DNA of 64,000 nt from Spirochaetales bacterium (GCA_016929065.1 JAFGJO010000036.1:19641-83640); one strand, 5' to 3'; counted from the stretch's first letter, positions 1-9,247 are shown. Numbers and translations are program-made. The notes: generated by a model not told the origin, from the sequence alone.

Positions 1-885
1 ACCCTTACCGACAGACTTGGATATTTTTGCACCCGATTCATCAAGAAAGAGTTCGTAAAAGTAGTTTTCCGGTGCGCGGCCGCCGAGAACCTTGACGATT
101 TTCCGGCTCAAATTGAAAGATTCAATCAGATCTTTGCCGTACATTTCATAGTGCACGCCGAATGCAAACCAGCGCAAAGCCCAGTCGGCTTTCCAGCCGA
201 GCTTTGTTTTTCCATCCAGCACACTTGTCCGGGCACTATGTCCGCAGCCTTTTACAGTTTCGGAGACATCGCTGTCGCAGCAATAGACAAGTTCTGTTGC
301 GTCGGGAAAATATTCTGTGACCCGCGTTGTAAGGTTTTTGCCGCATTGTTCACAGATGGGCATAAACGGGGACCATTGATTTCTGTTTTCATTTTTCATT
401 GTCGGAATAATGATGCTCCGAATTTTTTCGACATTAATTAATGCATTGACAAGGCCGGCATTAAACGTGCCCTTTTTATATTCTTCTTCTGATGATTTAA
501 AGTCATAGTCAAATCCGAATGAGTCAAGAAATTCCTGCAGCTTGTTTTCCATATGATGGGCAAATGATGTGCAGCATCCGTAGGGGTCGGGAATATTTAC
601 AAGCGGTTTTCCCAGATGTTTGGCAATTTCCTCCTGGTTGGGTACGTTCAAAGGAACTTTGCGCAGCCCGTCCATATCATCACAGAAGCTGATGAGTTTT
701 GTGGGAATCGGTGACATCTGCTGAAACGCCTTGCGGACAAAGGTGGTTCGGGAGACCTCCCCGAATGTACCGATATGCGGCAGCCCCGATGGGCCGAAAC
801 CGGTCTGGAACACAACGGTTTTTGTGTTTTCGGGCAGGGATTTTAAAATATTTTCAGCTTCTTCAACGGGCCAGAGTTTTGCCAT
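1..885 (-). CDS. lysS: Lysyl-tRNA synthetase, class I (3' end outside window)
   Basis: Charges tRNA-Lys with lysine in the cytoplasm. The reverse strand is open from ATG at 885 to the window edge (295 codons), so the C-terminus is missing. Seen: a HIGH-type motif in GPSGLPHIGTF at residues 32-42, a CxxC pair (PICEQC) in the middle, and a KISKS version of the KMSKS loop near residue 289. These are class I catalytic signatures; most bacteria use the unrelated class II LysRS, while spirochaetes, alphaproteobacteria and archaea often carry class I (known). The start is supported by GTAAGGA about 7 bases upstream. Identity is very likely; only the tail is unseen. Confidence 0.95.
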   Translation of the reverse strand, partial: MAKLWPVEEAENILKSLPENTKTVVFQTGFGPSGLPHIGTFGEVSRTTFVRKAFQQMSPIPTKLISFCDDMDGLRKVPLNVPNQEEIAKHLGKPLVNIPDPYGCCTSFAHHMENKLQEFLDSFGFDYDFKSSEEEYKKGTFNAGLVNALINVEKIRSIIIPTMKNENRNQWSPFMPICEQCGKNLTTRVTEYFPDATELVYCCDSDVSETVKGCGHSARTSVLDGKTKLGWKADWALRWFAFGVHYEMYGKDLIESFNLSRKIVKVLGGRAPENYFYELFLDESGAKISKSVGKG

Positions 886-949
886 AATGTATTCCTTACG
901 TGGGTATCAAATAGTGATAATCGATTTGGGGGAAAATTGCAAGCGGTAT

Positions 950-1195
950 GAGGAACTCAGGAGAAGATAGATAAGGAAAACAGGAAAGGCAGGAAAAAAG
1001 AAAGATAAGGAAAACAAGAAAGTCCAGAAAGAGAGATAAGGAATACAGGAAAAAAAGTGGAGGGTGTAAATATAACCCTGTTGATTTGAGTATCTCCCCA
1101 AGGGTCCAGGGAGAGGGTGTGTAAATTTATTCTTCCTCGTTTCCTGAATTCCTGGTTTCCTTATAAATATTTATTCCTGTGTTCCTTACCGGCGG
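950..1195. repeat. Facing purine-rich and pyrimidine-rich degenerate repeats
   Basis: Gap of 300 bases between lysS and a small lipoprotein. Roughly 955-1060 is almost pure purine on the plus strand, made of degenerate units like GATAAGGAAAACAGGAAA. Roughly 1127-1192 is pyrimidine-rich and reads as the same type of unit on the other strand, so the two tracts face each other as an imperfect inverted pair. No gene is supported here. It may be a decayed interspersed repeat; function is unknown. Confidence 0.5.
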
Positions 1196-1371
1196 TCCCA
1201 CAGATCCTTTTTATCATCGTAATCCCGATGATTGTCTCTGTCCTTTTTTATGCTTCTGCTTTTGTCGTGCTTGTCGGGATAATCATGCTTAATAACGGTG
1301 ACACATCCAAAAGCTGAAAATGCGGCGAAAAGAATACCGGTTATGGCAATAGTTTTTAAAAGATTTTTCAT
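1186..1371 (-). CDS. Small lipoprotein
   Basis: A 61-residue protein with a basic N-terminus, a hydrophobic stretch (residues 7-20) and a relaxed lipobox ending at Cys23 (SAFGC), so it is probably exported and lipidated. The mature part is very short and highly charged, rich in Asp, Lys and Arg (KHDKSRSIKKDRDNHRDYDD). AGGAG precedes the ATG at a good distance. A second small lipoprotein lies just upstream on the same strand. No family is recognised; the role is unknown. Confidence 0.6.
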   Translation of the reverse strand: MKNLLKTIAITGILFAAFSAFGCVTVIKHDYPDKHDKSRSIKKDRDNHRDYDDKKDLWDRR

Positions 1372-1500
1372 TCTAATACTCCTCGTTTTTGTGTTTATAT
1401 AAATAATATAAAAATTTTCAGTGCAAAAAGTCTGTATGCATAATGGTATGTTTTTTAGGAGTAATAATCTAATAGTACAGCGGATATGATCGTCAGATTT

Positions 1501-1665
1501 CTATTTGTTATAACCTGGAGCAAAGTCCCGTGCGTTTTTTTCATCCTCAATCTTTTTTTCCTGGCCGGGCGGAAGCTTGTCATCCTTTAGTGTTATACAT
1601 CCGGCAAAAAGGGACACAGCAAGTCCAAGAAAAATGACAGAAATAATCGTGCGGCTTTTTTTCAT
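1501..1665 (-). CDS. Small lipoprotein (54 residues)
   Basis: Short reading frame with a strong ribosome site (GGAGGTGAAAC directly before ATG at 1665). The product starts MKKSRTIISVIFLGLAVSLF and continues AGC, a signal peptide with a lipobox at Cys23. The roughly 30-residue mature tail is polar (LPPGQEKKIEDEKNARDF). It lies between the LysR gene and the other small lipoprotein, all on the minus strand. Size and layout suggest a small periplasmic or outer-membrane-anchored lipoprotein; function unknown. Confidence rests on the ribosome site plus signal peptide. Confidence 0.6.
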   Translation of the reverse strand: MKKSRTIISVIFLGLAVSLFAGCITLKDDKLPPGQEKKIEDEKNARDFAPGYNK

Positions 1666-1713
1666 GTTTCACCTCCAAAGAAAAATTATAAGTCAAAAAA
1701 AATATTATTCCAG

Positions 1714-2598
1714 TTAACCTGCTTTTTTTCTCCAGACTGATTTAAGTGCAACAGTGAGCATTGTAATGTCCGCACTGTGCACGCGGTTTTTCAGGCAGGC
1801 AAAGGAAAGTTCAATCCGGGATGTATAGCCGGGTATAATCATGATGCCGCTGCCTTCCGCAGATTGTGCAATATATTCCGGCAGCAATGAAATGCCCATA
1901 CCCGTGCGGATAAAATGCATTGTCATGGCCTCGTTGTCGGAACTGATAGTGTTTTTCGGAATGATAGAGTGAGCAGAAAACAGCTCCTGCACTTTTGGAA
2001 GGAAGGTGCAGTCTATAGCGGGGAGTATCCATGGCAGCCCCAATATTTGGGGCAATGAAAGATCTTTTACTGTATTGTGCCAGCTTCCGGGAGCTGCAAT
2101 TACCAGTTTCACCTTATCCAGCAACACCAGCTGAACGGCCACAGGGCTGTGATTCCCGAAGACAAAGCCGCCGTCGATCTTATGATCCTGTATTTTATGC
2201 AGAATATCGAATGTGGAGTTTTGGGTGAATTGAAGGGAGATTGTCGGATTTTTCCGGATCACTGCGCTCACCAGCTCATCTATTCGCAATACACTCGATT
2301 CCGTATTGAGCGCGATGTGCAGCAACCGCTGCTCTTTTTTATAGACAGTTCGAATCTGATTTTCAAGCTCATCTGCTTCTGTGACAATCCGTTCGATCCG
2401 GCTTTTTATACCGGTTCCCGCCTGTGTGAGCGTCACCCCTTTTGCGGTCCGGACAAACAGCAGAACCCCGAACTCATCTTCGAGTGCCCGGATTTGCGCA
2501 CTGACCGCCGGCTGGCTTGTGTGTAACTGTTCCGCGGCACGGCTGATAGTACCGGATTCTGCGACAGTGATAAATGTCCTGAGCTGATACAATTCCAT
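1714..2598 (-). CDS. LysR-family transcriptional regulator
   Basis: DNA-binding regulator. The N-terminus is a canonical LysR winged helix-turn-helix (MELYQLRTFITVAESGTISR, then AAEQLHTSQPAVSAQIRALE), followed by a periplasmic-binding-protein-like effector domain of about 200 residues. Length (about 295) is normal for the family. The start is placed at the second Met (2598), which matches the family N-terminus; an ATG at 2610 is also possible. No clear Shine-Dalgarno for either. It is divergent from the dapA-like gene at 2765, the usual arrangement for a LysR target, so it probably controls that gene; the effector is unknown. Confidence 0.9.
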   Translation of the reverse strand: MELYQLRTFITVAESGTISRAAEQLHTSQPAVSAQIRALEDEFGVLLFVRTAKGVTLTQAGTGIKSRIERIVTEADELENQIRTVYKKEQRLLHIALNTESSVLRIDELVSAVIRKNPTISLQFTQNSTFDILHKIQDHKIDGGFVFGNHSPVAVQLVLLDKVKLVIAAPGSWHNTVKDLSLPQILGLPWILPAIDCTFLPKVQELFSAHSIIPKNTISSDNEAMTMHFIRTGMGISLLPEYIAQSAEGSGIMIIPGYTSRIELSFACLKNRVHSADITMLTVALKSVWRKKAG

Positions 2599-2608
2599 GC
2601 GGTCAAGC

Positions 2609-2627
2609 ATACCACAATTTATGGTAT
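2609..2627. promoter_or_regulatory. Imperfect palindrome between lysR and dapA
   Basis: A 19-base near-palindrome, ATACCACAA-T-TTATGGTAT, with one mismatched pair. It sits right at the 5' end of the LysR gene in the divergent spacer to dapA, where LysR proteins usually bind for autorepression. Operator role is inferred. Confidence 0.4.
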
Positions 2628-2764
2628 CTGTCTTTGGTAATTGGAAAGCCGGATATCAAATTCAGATCCATAAAAAAAACTGATGCAAGCCATAGAAAAC
2701 CGCAATTGGACAGAACAGGTCTTTATTTATAGAATGTGTACACAAAACAAAACAGGAGCTGACC

Positions 2765-3643
2765 ATGTATCCCGGCATATATATCCCGATCGTGACCCCA
2801 TTTCTAAACGGAGAGATTGATTTTCTGTCACTTGAAAAACTGATCAACCGGTTTATTGATAACGGGGTTTCCGGTCTGTTTGCGGCAGCGACAACTGGCG
2901 AAGCGCCGACATTGTCGGATGAAGAATATTTTCAGCTCATCGGAAAGGTCTGTGAAATGGTTGCCGGACGCGTTGGGGTGTATGCCGGCCTGTCTGAACA
3001 CAACACCCGGCTCTTGGTCAAACTGGCCGGACAGCTTGAACCGTTTCCCATCGAGGGGATTCTCTCTTCGTGTCCCTATTATAATCTTCCCGCACAGCAG
3101 GGGATTTATGAACATTTCCGTTGTCTTTCCGAAGCGACGCCGCACCCTGTCATCCTGTACAACATTCCCTGCCGGACCGGCAGGAACATTGAAAACGATA
3201 CAATCAGACGTCTCGCCCAGCTAAAGAATATCATCGGTTTGAAGGATTCGTGCGGCAATATTGACCAGTCCATGGAACTCCTCCTGAACCGGCCGGACGA
3301 TTTCATGATTTTCACCGGGCATGATTCTGATTTCTTCCTGAATCTGGCACTCGGCGGGGACGGCGGAATACTCGCTTCGGCGCATATCTGTACAGAGCAG
3401 TATGTGCAAATGTTTGATGAGTTTCAGCGGAACAATATCGGTGAGGCGCGCCGCATCTGGAAAGAGCTCCTGCCGGTCATTCAGTTATTGTTTGTTGAAC
3501 CGAATCCGGCACCCGTCAAATATGTACTTGCAGCTTGCGGCATGATTGCCGGCAGCGAGGTACGACTGCCGCTGACCGGTATTTCCATACAATTAAAACA
3601 AAAATTATCCGAACTGAATCTTTTCCAGGAGGCACGCGGATGA
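2765..3643 (+). CDS. dapA: 4-hydroxy-tetrahydrodipicolinate synthase family (DapA)
   Basis: Class I aldolase-fold lyase of 292 residues. Seen: the Thr-Thr pair in AATTGEAP (43-44), the PYYN motif (104-107), Tyr132 and Arg137 in LYNIPCRTG, and the Schiff-base Lys160 in GLKDSCG. The Arg after the Tyr is typical of true dipicolinate synthases, which condense pyruvate with aspartate semialdehyde in lysine/diaminopimelate synthesis (known). AGGAG lies 7 bases before the ATG. The divergent LysR gene is unusual for housekeeping dapA, so a catabolic member of the DapA/NanA superfamily remains possible. Confidence 0.85.
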   Translation: MYPGIYIPIVTPFLNGEIDFLSLEKLINRFIDNGVSGLFAAATTGEAPTLSDEEYFQLIGKVCEMVAGRVGVYAGLSEHNTRLLVKLAGQLEPFPIEGILSSCPYYNLPAQQGIYEHFRCLSEATPHPVILYNIPCRTGRNIENDTIRRLAQLKNIIGLKDSCGNIDQSMELLLNRPDDFMIFTGHDSDFFLNLALGGDGGILASAHICTEQYVQMFDEFQRNNIGEARRIWKELLPVIQLLFVEPNPAPVKYVLAACGMIAGSEVRLPLTGISIQLKQKLSELNLFQEARG

Positions 3644-3705
3644 ATGCGGAAAGCAGGGACACATGCAGGAGAGAACCCCGGTAGTGTCTATACATACAGA
3701 TTGGG

Positions 3706-3740
3706 CAAAAAAAACCGCCGGGAAGCATTTCCGGCGGTTA
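3706..3740 (-). terminator. Intrinsic terminator of lgt
   Basis: Perfect 9-bp stem, AACCGCCGG (3713-3721) with CCGGCGGTT (3731-3739), 9-base loop. On the minus strand it is followed by a run of eight T, so it fits the 3' end of lgt (stop at 3761). It may also slow transcription from dapA. Confidence 0.8.
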
Positions 3741-3760
3741 TCGTTTATATCTAAAAAAAA

Positions 3761-4786
3761 TTAATCTATCTTTTTTCTGAGTTTGCGCATCTCACCCCTG
3801 GTGTGGTCGATTTCACCCGGGGAGTTTCTCTTGTGCCAAAAGTACAGTCCCGCCATGGCGATGACACCGCCAAGGAAGGTGAGTAAACTGAACACATTGT
3901 CGAGCGAGAGATTCCAGGGGCTTAACAGAAGGTCGGTTGACGTGTGCTGGGGGCCGAGTTCGATTAAAAACTGGTCGCGCAGCGGGACCCGGAAATAATC
4001 CAGAACAAAACGGGCAATTCCGTAGAGTGCAATATACAGGCCGATAAGAAAGCCTTTGTACGGTTTTTTCTTACGGAAGACAAACCACATGATCGCAAAA
4101 ATTGCCAGGCACTCAAAAATCATCGAATAAATTTGGGTTGGATGGCGGGGTAATGCGGTTTGGTCACCGGTGATGGCAATCCCGGTTGCATTTGCAATGC
4201 GCTCAATTTCGGGGTCCAAAGGCTTGCGGCTGGTGTCTGCCAGCGCGTCCCAACCCCGAAATACCATTCCCCACGGCGCATCAGTGAGGCGGCCGTAAAG
4301 TTCTCCATTAATGAAATTGCCGATCCGGCCGAAAGTATGTGCAAGCGGGACTCCGACTATCAGCATATCGCCCCAATCCAGAATATCGATCTTTTTACGG
4401 TATGCATAAATGACGAGTGCAACGACGCCGCCGACAATCCCGCCGTAATAGTTCATTCCCCGAAAACCGCTGAACTGCCAGTTTTTGTCAAAGGGGAGAA
4501 TGAGTGTCCACGGAGCGGTCCAGACGGTTCCCTCCCGGTCAAAAAAGAGCATGTAAAACACACGGGCACCGGCGACAATCCCGATTATTCCCCAGAAAAA
4601 GAAACTGGTAACCGTATCAGTGTCAACTTCAAGTTCGCGTTTTTTTATCTGATACCGGAACAGGACATAGGTAACGGCAAAGGCGACAATATACATAAGC
4701 CCGTACCAGCGCAAAAATGATAAAAACTCGACACCGGGGATTATTTCCGGGGTAAGCCATGTTGGATGTTCAATATAGAGCGGCAT
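3761..4786 (-). CDS. lgt: Prolipoprotein diacylglyceryl transferase
   Basis: Integral inner-membrane enzyme that moves diacylglycerol from phosphatidylglycerol to the lipobox cysteine of prolipoproteins. The 341-residue product has about seven membrane segments and the Lgt signature GRIGNFINGELYG with its essential Arg and Asn. The N-terminal part carries the usual LRWYGLMYI segment. It is longer than E. coli Lgt because of a loop after the signature (around DTSRKPLDPEIERIANATG) and a basic C-terminal tail. AGGAGGAATTC before ATG fixes the start. The window's many lipoproteins are its substrates. Confidence 0.95.
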   Translation of the reverse strand: MPLYIEHPTWLTPEIIPGVEFLSFLRWYGLMYIVAFAVTYVLFRYQIKKRELEVDTDTVTSFFFWGIIGIVAGARVFYMLFFDREGTVWTAPWTLILPFDKNWQFSGFRGMNYYGGIVGGVVALVIYAYRKKIDILDWGDMLIVGVPLAHTFGRIGNFINGELYGRLTDAPWGMVFRGWDALADTSRKPLDPEIERIANATGIAITGDQTALPRHPTQIYSMIFECLAIFAIMWFVFRKKKPYKGFLIGLYIALYGIARFVLDYFRVPLRDQFLIELGPQHTSTDLLLSPWNLSLDNVFSLLTFLGGVIAMAGLYFWHKRNSPGEIDHTRGEMRKLRKKID

Positions 4787-4816
4787 GAATTCCTCCTGTT
4801 CTTGTTTATACCTTCA

Positions 4817-5971
4817 TTATTCATGAATGTCAAATTTATAATGCTTGTAAATATCATGAAACTTTTTTTTCAATGTCTTTCGTGACATCCCGATTTCATC
4901 GGGAGTGGTTTTTCTTGTGCTTTTGAATAATTTGGCTTCCTCAGCTTCATGGTCAAGAATATTCCTGAAAAAACCGCTCATGGGAAGGGAAAATTTCCGG
5001 TATATTTTTTGTATGGTTGTTTTCGGGTCCTTCACCAGAGCATCATATTTGATATAAATCGTGTTCTTGTTGGGGAGGCGTTTGAACGCTTCTATTGGAT
5101 AATTATACCAATGTTTGATCATGTCGATGATCTCGTCCTGAAACGGATACTTTTCCAGCGGAGAGCAGAAAAAAGAAAATCCGAAATTAAACCAGCTCAC
5201 CGCGGAGGTAAATGTTGCGACAGGATCGCGTACAAGATAAATAAATTTTGCATCCGGAAAAGTATCCGCAAGGCTCCGTATTTTTGGTGTAAACGAAGGA
5301 TTTTTGGATAAAAAATAAAATGCTCCGGTATTGCTGTACATATGCCGCTGCAGCATTTTCTTGTAAAACCGCATCACGCTTCGGCGCAGGGAAAGAGAAA
5401 AACTGGTATCAAAAAAATGATACGGCCGGGCATTTTTGTAATCGGGGAAAAAAAACCAGATAAAAATACAGCGCCAGATATATAAAAAAAGGCCCTCGTC
5501 TTCTTCCGGCTGGCGTAACCCCACCTTGTGCAGGCGTATGGTGGAGAGGTTTTTTCTCTCGAATTTGTCGGCGAATTTGCGGAAAGGGCTTCCAAATAAA
5601 CTGTCAATCATCAGAAAGCCCCGGGCGACTTTCCGCTGACAAATTGAGGGAGCGAGATATATTTCCCAGGTTTTAAAGCAGCTGAAATTAATTGTATCCA
5701 AAGCGAGGATCCGGTGCAAAAACGTTGAGCCGCTTCTGAAGTTTCCGATGATAAATACCGGACGTTTGATCTGTGTTTTCCGGAAGCCGGGGAAAAAAAT
5801 ATGGTCAAGAAAAAAACCGATCCACGAAGTGATAAACAAAAAGGGAGTAATAACAACAAACCCGATGAGTATCCGAATTCTTTTTGTCGTCAGCTGAAAG
5901 TGGGTATTTTTGGTGCGAAAGAGGCTGCGGAAAAAAAGGCGTATAAGTAAGGGCAGATTAAATGTCAGCAT
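4817..5971 (-). CDS. Sulfotransferase-like membrane-anchored protein
   Basis: 384-residue protein with one hydrophobic segment (about residues 33-60) followed by a P-loop-like region. FIIGNFRSGSTFLHRI (73-88) matches the PAPS 5'-phosphosulfate-binding loop of the Sulfotransfer_3 family, and FIYLVRDPVATFTSA matches the 3'-phosphate motif. Such enzymes transfer sulfate from PAPS to sugars, lipids or other acceptors; the acceptor here cannot be told. It lies downstream of a long structured gap (5972-6421) and upstream of lgt in the same direction. No good Shine-Dalgarno is adjacent to the ATG; a GGAGG sits further upstream. Confidence 0.8.
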   Translation of the reverse strand: MLTFNLPLLIRLFFRSLFRTKNTHFQLTTKRIRILIGFVVITPFLFITSWIGFFLDHIFFPGFRKTQIKRPVFIIGNFRSGSTFLHRILALDTINFSCFKTWEIYLAPSICQRKVARGFLMIDSLFGSPFRKFADKFERKNLSTIRLHKVGLRQPEEDEGLFLYIWRCIFIWFFFPDYKNARPYHFFDTSFSLSLRRSVMRFYKKMLQRHMYSNTGAFYFLSKNPSFTPKIRSLADTFPDAKFIYLVRDPVATFTSAVSWFNFGFSFFCSPLEKYPFQDEIIDMIKHWYNYPIEAFKRLPNKNTIYIKYDALVKDPKTTIQKIYRKFSLPMSGFFRNILDHEAEEAKLFKSTRKTTPDEIGMSRKTLKKKFHDIYKHYKFDIHE

Positions 5972-6073
5972 AGAAAAGGAACCGGGCCTCCAACTGTTCG
6001 AATGATTATAATAATGAAATTTTTTTTATTATTCCTTCTTTTGGAATGTGTGCGCCATTATAGCCTTCATTTG

Positions 6074-6117
6074 CGGATTATGTCTATGGTGTGCGTACAC
6101 ACCACAGACATAATCCG
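6074..6117 (-). other. Hairpin 1 of a three-hairpin cluster
   Basis: Inverted repeat with 20-base arms (6074-6093, 6098-6117) and a 4-base loop. The only mismatch is A-C on plus-strand RNA but a G-U wobble on minus-strand RNA, so a minus transcript folds fully. No T-run follows. It lies between the receptor gene and the sulfotransferase gene. Confidence 0.6.
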
Positions 6118-6169
6118 GGAGAAACTTCACAGATGATCCAAATCAGTGAATTCTTGTACTGTTGTTGTC

Positions 6170-6237
6170 GCGGGATTTTTCACTCCCCCTTCACTACTGC
6201 AGGTATGAAACGTTCGGGGGTAGATAAAAAATCCCGC
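6170..6237. other. Hairpin 2 of a three-hairpin cluster
   Basis: Arms GCGGGATTTTT (6170-6180) and AAAAATCCCGC (6227-6237) pair perfectly, and inside them CCCCC (6185-6189) can pair with GGGGG (6216-6220). The loop of about 26 bases contains a further weak pairing. No reading frame is convincing here. Confidence 0.5.
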
Positions 6238-6268
6238 TATTGCAGGGGGAAATCATGGTTATCGATTA

Positions 6269-6393
6269 TTTGATGGTTGTCGTATGAGATTTATTGTAAA
6301 GCCCTCCAGCACACCTGCACCGCGAAATGACGCGATGCAGGTGCGCTGAGGGGCTCCGAAGTACAACCGTGAAATTATACGACAACCATCAAA
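6269..6393 (-). other. Hairpin 3: nested 125-base inverted repeat
   Basis: Outer arms of 17 bases pair perfectly (6269-6285 with 6377-6393). Nested inside is a 24-base pair of arms (6301-6324 with 6331-6354, loop AAATGA) with four non-Watson-Crick positions. On minus-strand RNA three of those four become G-U wobbles; on the plus strand only one does. This suggests selection on a minus-strand RNA. It starts about 30 bases after the receptor stop codon. Candidates are a structured 3' UTR, small RNA or palindromic repeat element. Confidence 0.5.
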
Positions 6394-6421
6394 GTGAAAG
6401 AAGAATCACAGGTATATTTTT

Positions 6422-8203
6422 TTACAGTTTTCCGACCAGCTCGTCGAGGCCGTCAATGATAATCTGGTTGTTCCGAACGACTTCATTCAATTCTTTCATC
6501 AATGACGAAAGAACTCCAGATTTTTCCATCTGTTCTGATGTAAGGCTGCTTACGGTGTCTGTCTGGCTTTTTATATGGGAAATCACCTGCAGAATTTCTG
6601 CACTTCCCAGCGCCTGCTCACTCGATGCCTGGCGAACTTCCTCGGTAATTTTTGAAAGCTCCTGGGTGGACCGGACAATCTCGTTTACTGCCCCCGATTC
6701 TTCTTCCATAGCGGTGAGGATTTCATTATTTATCTGCGATGTTTCACGGGCATCTTTCAGGATGCTCGTGAGTGCCTTGGAGGAATTTTCCGTGAGTTCT
6801 ACAATATTTTTTATTCTACCGCCGAGGCTCTTCAGGATATCGGCAATTGTTTTTGCGCTTGATCCGGATGATTCGGCGAGAGACCGAATTTCATCAGCTA
6901 CGACCGCAAACCCCTTTCCGGCATCACCGGCATGTGCAGCCTCGATTGCAGCGTTCATGGCAAGAAGGTCGGTCTCGGTGGCAATCGAGGAAATAATTTC
7001 GACGATCTCCTCGATTTTGCGGCTTTCGGCCTCGGTTTCCTGAATAACCCCCACCACATCTTCCATAATCTGTTCCCCGTTCTCTGCTGTTGACAACAGG
7101 TTCAATGCCAGGGAGTTCGCTTTTTTGGAGGTGGTGGTAATCTGATATATCGACGCGCCAATTTCCTCGATCGCTGAAACACTCGAGGTAACCAGATCTG
7201 CCTGTGAGACAATATGTTTTGCAACCGATTCGATCGAATGAATCATCTGGGTAATCGTTGCCGATGTCTGTTCGACTGCGCTGTATTCCTCGTGTGTTTC
7301 ATCCTGAATCTGTGTGCAGGAGTTCACCATTTGGTCCAGGTTCAGTGAGAAGTCTCTTGATGTGTTTACCAGGGTGTTTGATGAGTGGTGGATTGTTTCG
7401 GTGACGGTTTTAAGTTCGGTGACGAGTGTTGTTCGGAGAGTTTCTTTTTCAACACGAATCGCAATCTGATTCTCGATCATTCTGTTGAAACGGTGTGCCA
7501 TGTAGGCAAGCAGTCCGGTGATGATGAGCATGAACATGGATTTGAAAATCACATCGTCAAGCATGATCCGGATCGGCTCGGGGGCAAGCGGATTGACGAA
7601 TCCGTCCATATGGACATTTAAAAGTTCAATGGTTCCGGTATCGGTGACAAGTTTGAAAGACTGGCGGCTGACGGTATCCAGTATCGCGGCGATTGAAACG
7701 CCCAGCACGTTCATCGCAGCCATGGAATTAATACAGAGCAGCAGATGCGCGAGGGACATCAGGACTCCGGTGAAAAGGACCGATGAACGGGAATTACGGA
7801 GAGCATTAATTGCCAGGAATAAAAGATAAATCCAGGGCGCCCCGCCGGTAAACATCAGCCCGGTGGTCGGAGCAGAGACGATGTAGACCGTGGCGGACAC
7901 AAGGGCGATATCGAAAACCGGAATGATATACTGCATCCAGTCGTGGTAAATCTTTTTTTTGATCTGGCGGAGCGTCCAGAACGACATGATTACCGCGCAG
8001 AGCATGAATAACACTTCCAGAATGAAAGTGATTTCGGTGAACACGCCGATACCCTTTTCCTGGATTCCCGATGCAGCCACGGCAATGGCAAACAGAAACA
8101 GCGGGCCAAGAACAATAAGCCGGATTTTGGCAATGGTTCTTTCACCTTTCATCCTGCTTTCGAGAATATATTCCCGGGCAATATTTTTTATGTCAACAGC
8201 CAT
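6422..8203 (-). CDS. Methyl-accepting chemotaxis protein
   Basis: 593-residue receptor that relays a signal to CheA/CheW at the inner membrane. The N-terminal 240 residues hold about six hydrophobic segments and no large periplasmic loop, so it probably senses within or near the membrane. The cytoplasmic part is a long coiled coil with the conserved hairpin tip [20 protein letters not shown] (421-440) flanked by Glu/Gln-rich methylation helices. The ribosome site GGGAGAACT precedes the ATG. It sits in the same orientation as the HDOD and PP2C genes upstream, so the three may be co-transcribed. Confidence 0.92.
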   Translation of the reverse strand: MAVDIKNIAREYILESRMKGERTIAKIRLIVLGPLFLFAIAVAASGIQEKGIGVFTEITFILEVLFMLCAVIMSFWTLRQIKKKIYHDWMQYIIPVFDIALVSATVYIVSAPTTGLMFTGGAPWIYLLFLAINALRNSRSSVLFTGVLMSLAHLLLCINSMAAMNVLGVSIAAILDTVSRQSFKLVTDTGTIELLNVHMDGFVNPLAPEPIRIMLDDVIFKSMFMLIITGLLAYMAHRFNRMIENQIAIRVEKETLRTTLVTELKTVTETIHHSSNTLVNTSRDFSLNLDQMVNSCTQIQDETHEEYSAVEQTSATITQMIHSIESVAKHIVSQADLVTSSVSAIEEIGASIYQITTTSKKANSLALNLLSTAENGEQIMEDVVGVIQETEAESRKIEEIVEIISSIATETDLLAMNAAIEAAHAGDAGKGFAVVADEIRSLAESSGSSAKTIADILKSLGGRIKNIVELTENSSKALTSILKDARETSQINNEILTAMEEESGAVNEIVRSTQELSKITEEVRQASSEQALGSAEILQVISHIKSQTDTVSSLTSEQMEKSGVLSSLMKELNEVVRNNQIIIDGLDELVGKL

Positions 8204-8320
8204 AGTTCTCCCTGCTTGCAGAAAAAATTCTGATAAAATGGATGAAACGATTCATGCCTCATTTCAATACCATAATTGTAAACAGAATGCAGGAAGATTT
8301 CGAGGATTTTTTCAATTTTT

Positions 8321-9205
8321 TTATTTTAATCCAAGGGAATCCACTGCAGAGGCAATATCTCCGTGAAGTTCCCGGGCGATCCCGTCGGCTTCCTCGGGAG
8401 TGAGCGACAGCCGCAGGAAAGAATCCACTCCGGGATTTTCCACTACCGGCGAGCCGCTTGAGCCGATGTTCTGGGTGACCGCCAGCCAGTCGGCGATCCG
8501 GATAATGTCTACGGTGCTGTCATTGGAAAGGTTGAATCCGTGGCGGACATCTGGTTTTTCGTGATGGTGCCGTATTGCCACGACGGTCAACAGCGGGAGT
8601 TCCCAGTTGCGGGCAACCCATTCCCCGATTCGGGCATGGTTAATCCCGAACAGCTTGTCTTCGGCCTGGTAGAAGGGCATTGGTTCCTTCTCGATTGAAT
8701 CAAGAACACGTTTGAAAAACGGGGTCAGGAATTGATCCAGCGCAATTTTGCCCAGATCATGTAAAAGCCCTGCGGTGAATATTTCATCAAGCTGATGGGA
8801 TACCCTGGAAACCCGTGCTATTTCCCGGGCAAAAATCGCTACTGCAACAGAGTGGGTCCAGAATTCGGCATGGTTAAACCGTTTATCAGATGTTCCCTTG
8901 AAAGTGGCAATGATGCTCAGTGACAGAGCCAGATGGGAGAGGGTTTTTGTGCCCAGGAACGTCACCGCTTCCTGGATGCTCTGTATTTTCTTTTTCACGC
9001 CAAATGCAGCTGAATTGACGATCGAAAGCATTTTCGATGCAAGGGCCGGGTCCAGTTCGACAATACGGGCGATATCGGAAGTTGAAGCGGTTGATGACCG
9101 GATCATATCCGTCAGCCTGGCGGAAATATTGGGAAGTGTGGGCAAATACTGGATTGCATTGATAATATGCTGAATTTCGCTGTTATTTTGGGTAAAATCA
9201 GCCAT
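8321..9205 (-). CDS. HDOD domain signalling protein
   Basis: 294 residues, nearly all one HDOD domain: the N-terminal segment LPTLPNISARLTDMIRS, the VELDPALASKMLSIVNSAAFG helix typical of this family, and an HD-type LLHDLGKIAL motif near residue 155. HDOD proteins are non-catalytic or degenerate relatives of HD-GYP phosphodiesterases and often act in bacterial signalling and motility (known). AGGGAGGATACCG before the ATG supports the start. Its neighbours are a chemotaxis receptor and a PP2C phosphatase, which fits a regulatory role; the ligand is unknown. Confidence 0.9.
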   Translation of the reverse strand: MADFTQNNSEIQHIINAIQYLPTLPNISARLTDMIRSSTASTSDIARIVELDPALASKMLSIVNSAAFGVKKKIQSIQEAVTFLGTKTLSHLALSLSIIATFKGTSDKRFNHAEFWTHSVAVAIFAREIARVSRVSHQLDEIFTAGLLHDLGKIALDQFLTPFFKRVLDSIEKEPMPFYQAEDKLFGINHARIGEWVARNWELPLLTVVAIRHHHEKPDVRHGFNLSNDSTVDIIRIADWLAVTQNIGSSGSPVVENPGVDSFLRLSLTPEEADGIARELHGDIASAVDSLGLK

Positions 9206-9247
9206 CGGTATCCTCCCTTTGTTTCAGGATAATTCCTGTAACAATAT

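Noticed and set aside
3642..3686. 14-codon frame overlapping the dapA stop
   Set aside because: Too short, no conserved features, no own ribosome site.
4160..4720. Long plus-strand frame antisense to lgt
   Set aside because: Shadow of a clear gene; no ribosome site or domain.
6269..6393. Integron attC site
   Set aside because: Nested inverted repeat of suitable size, but ends do not match the RYYYAAC/GTTRRRY core boxes and no integrase is present.
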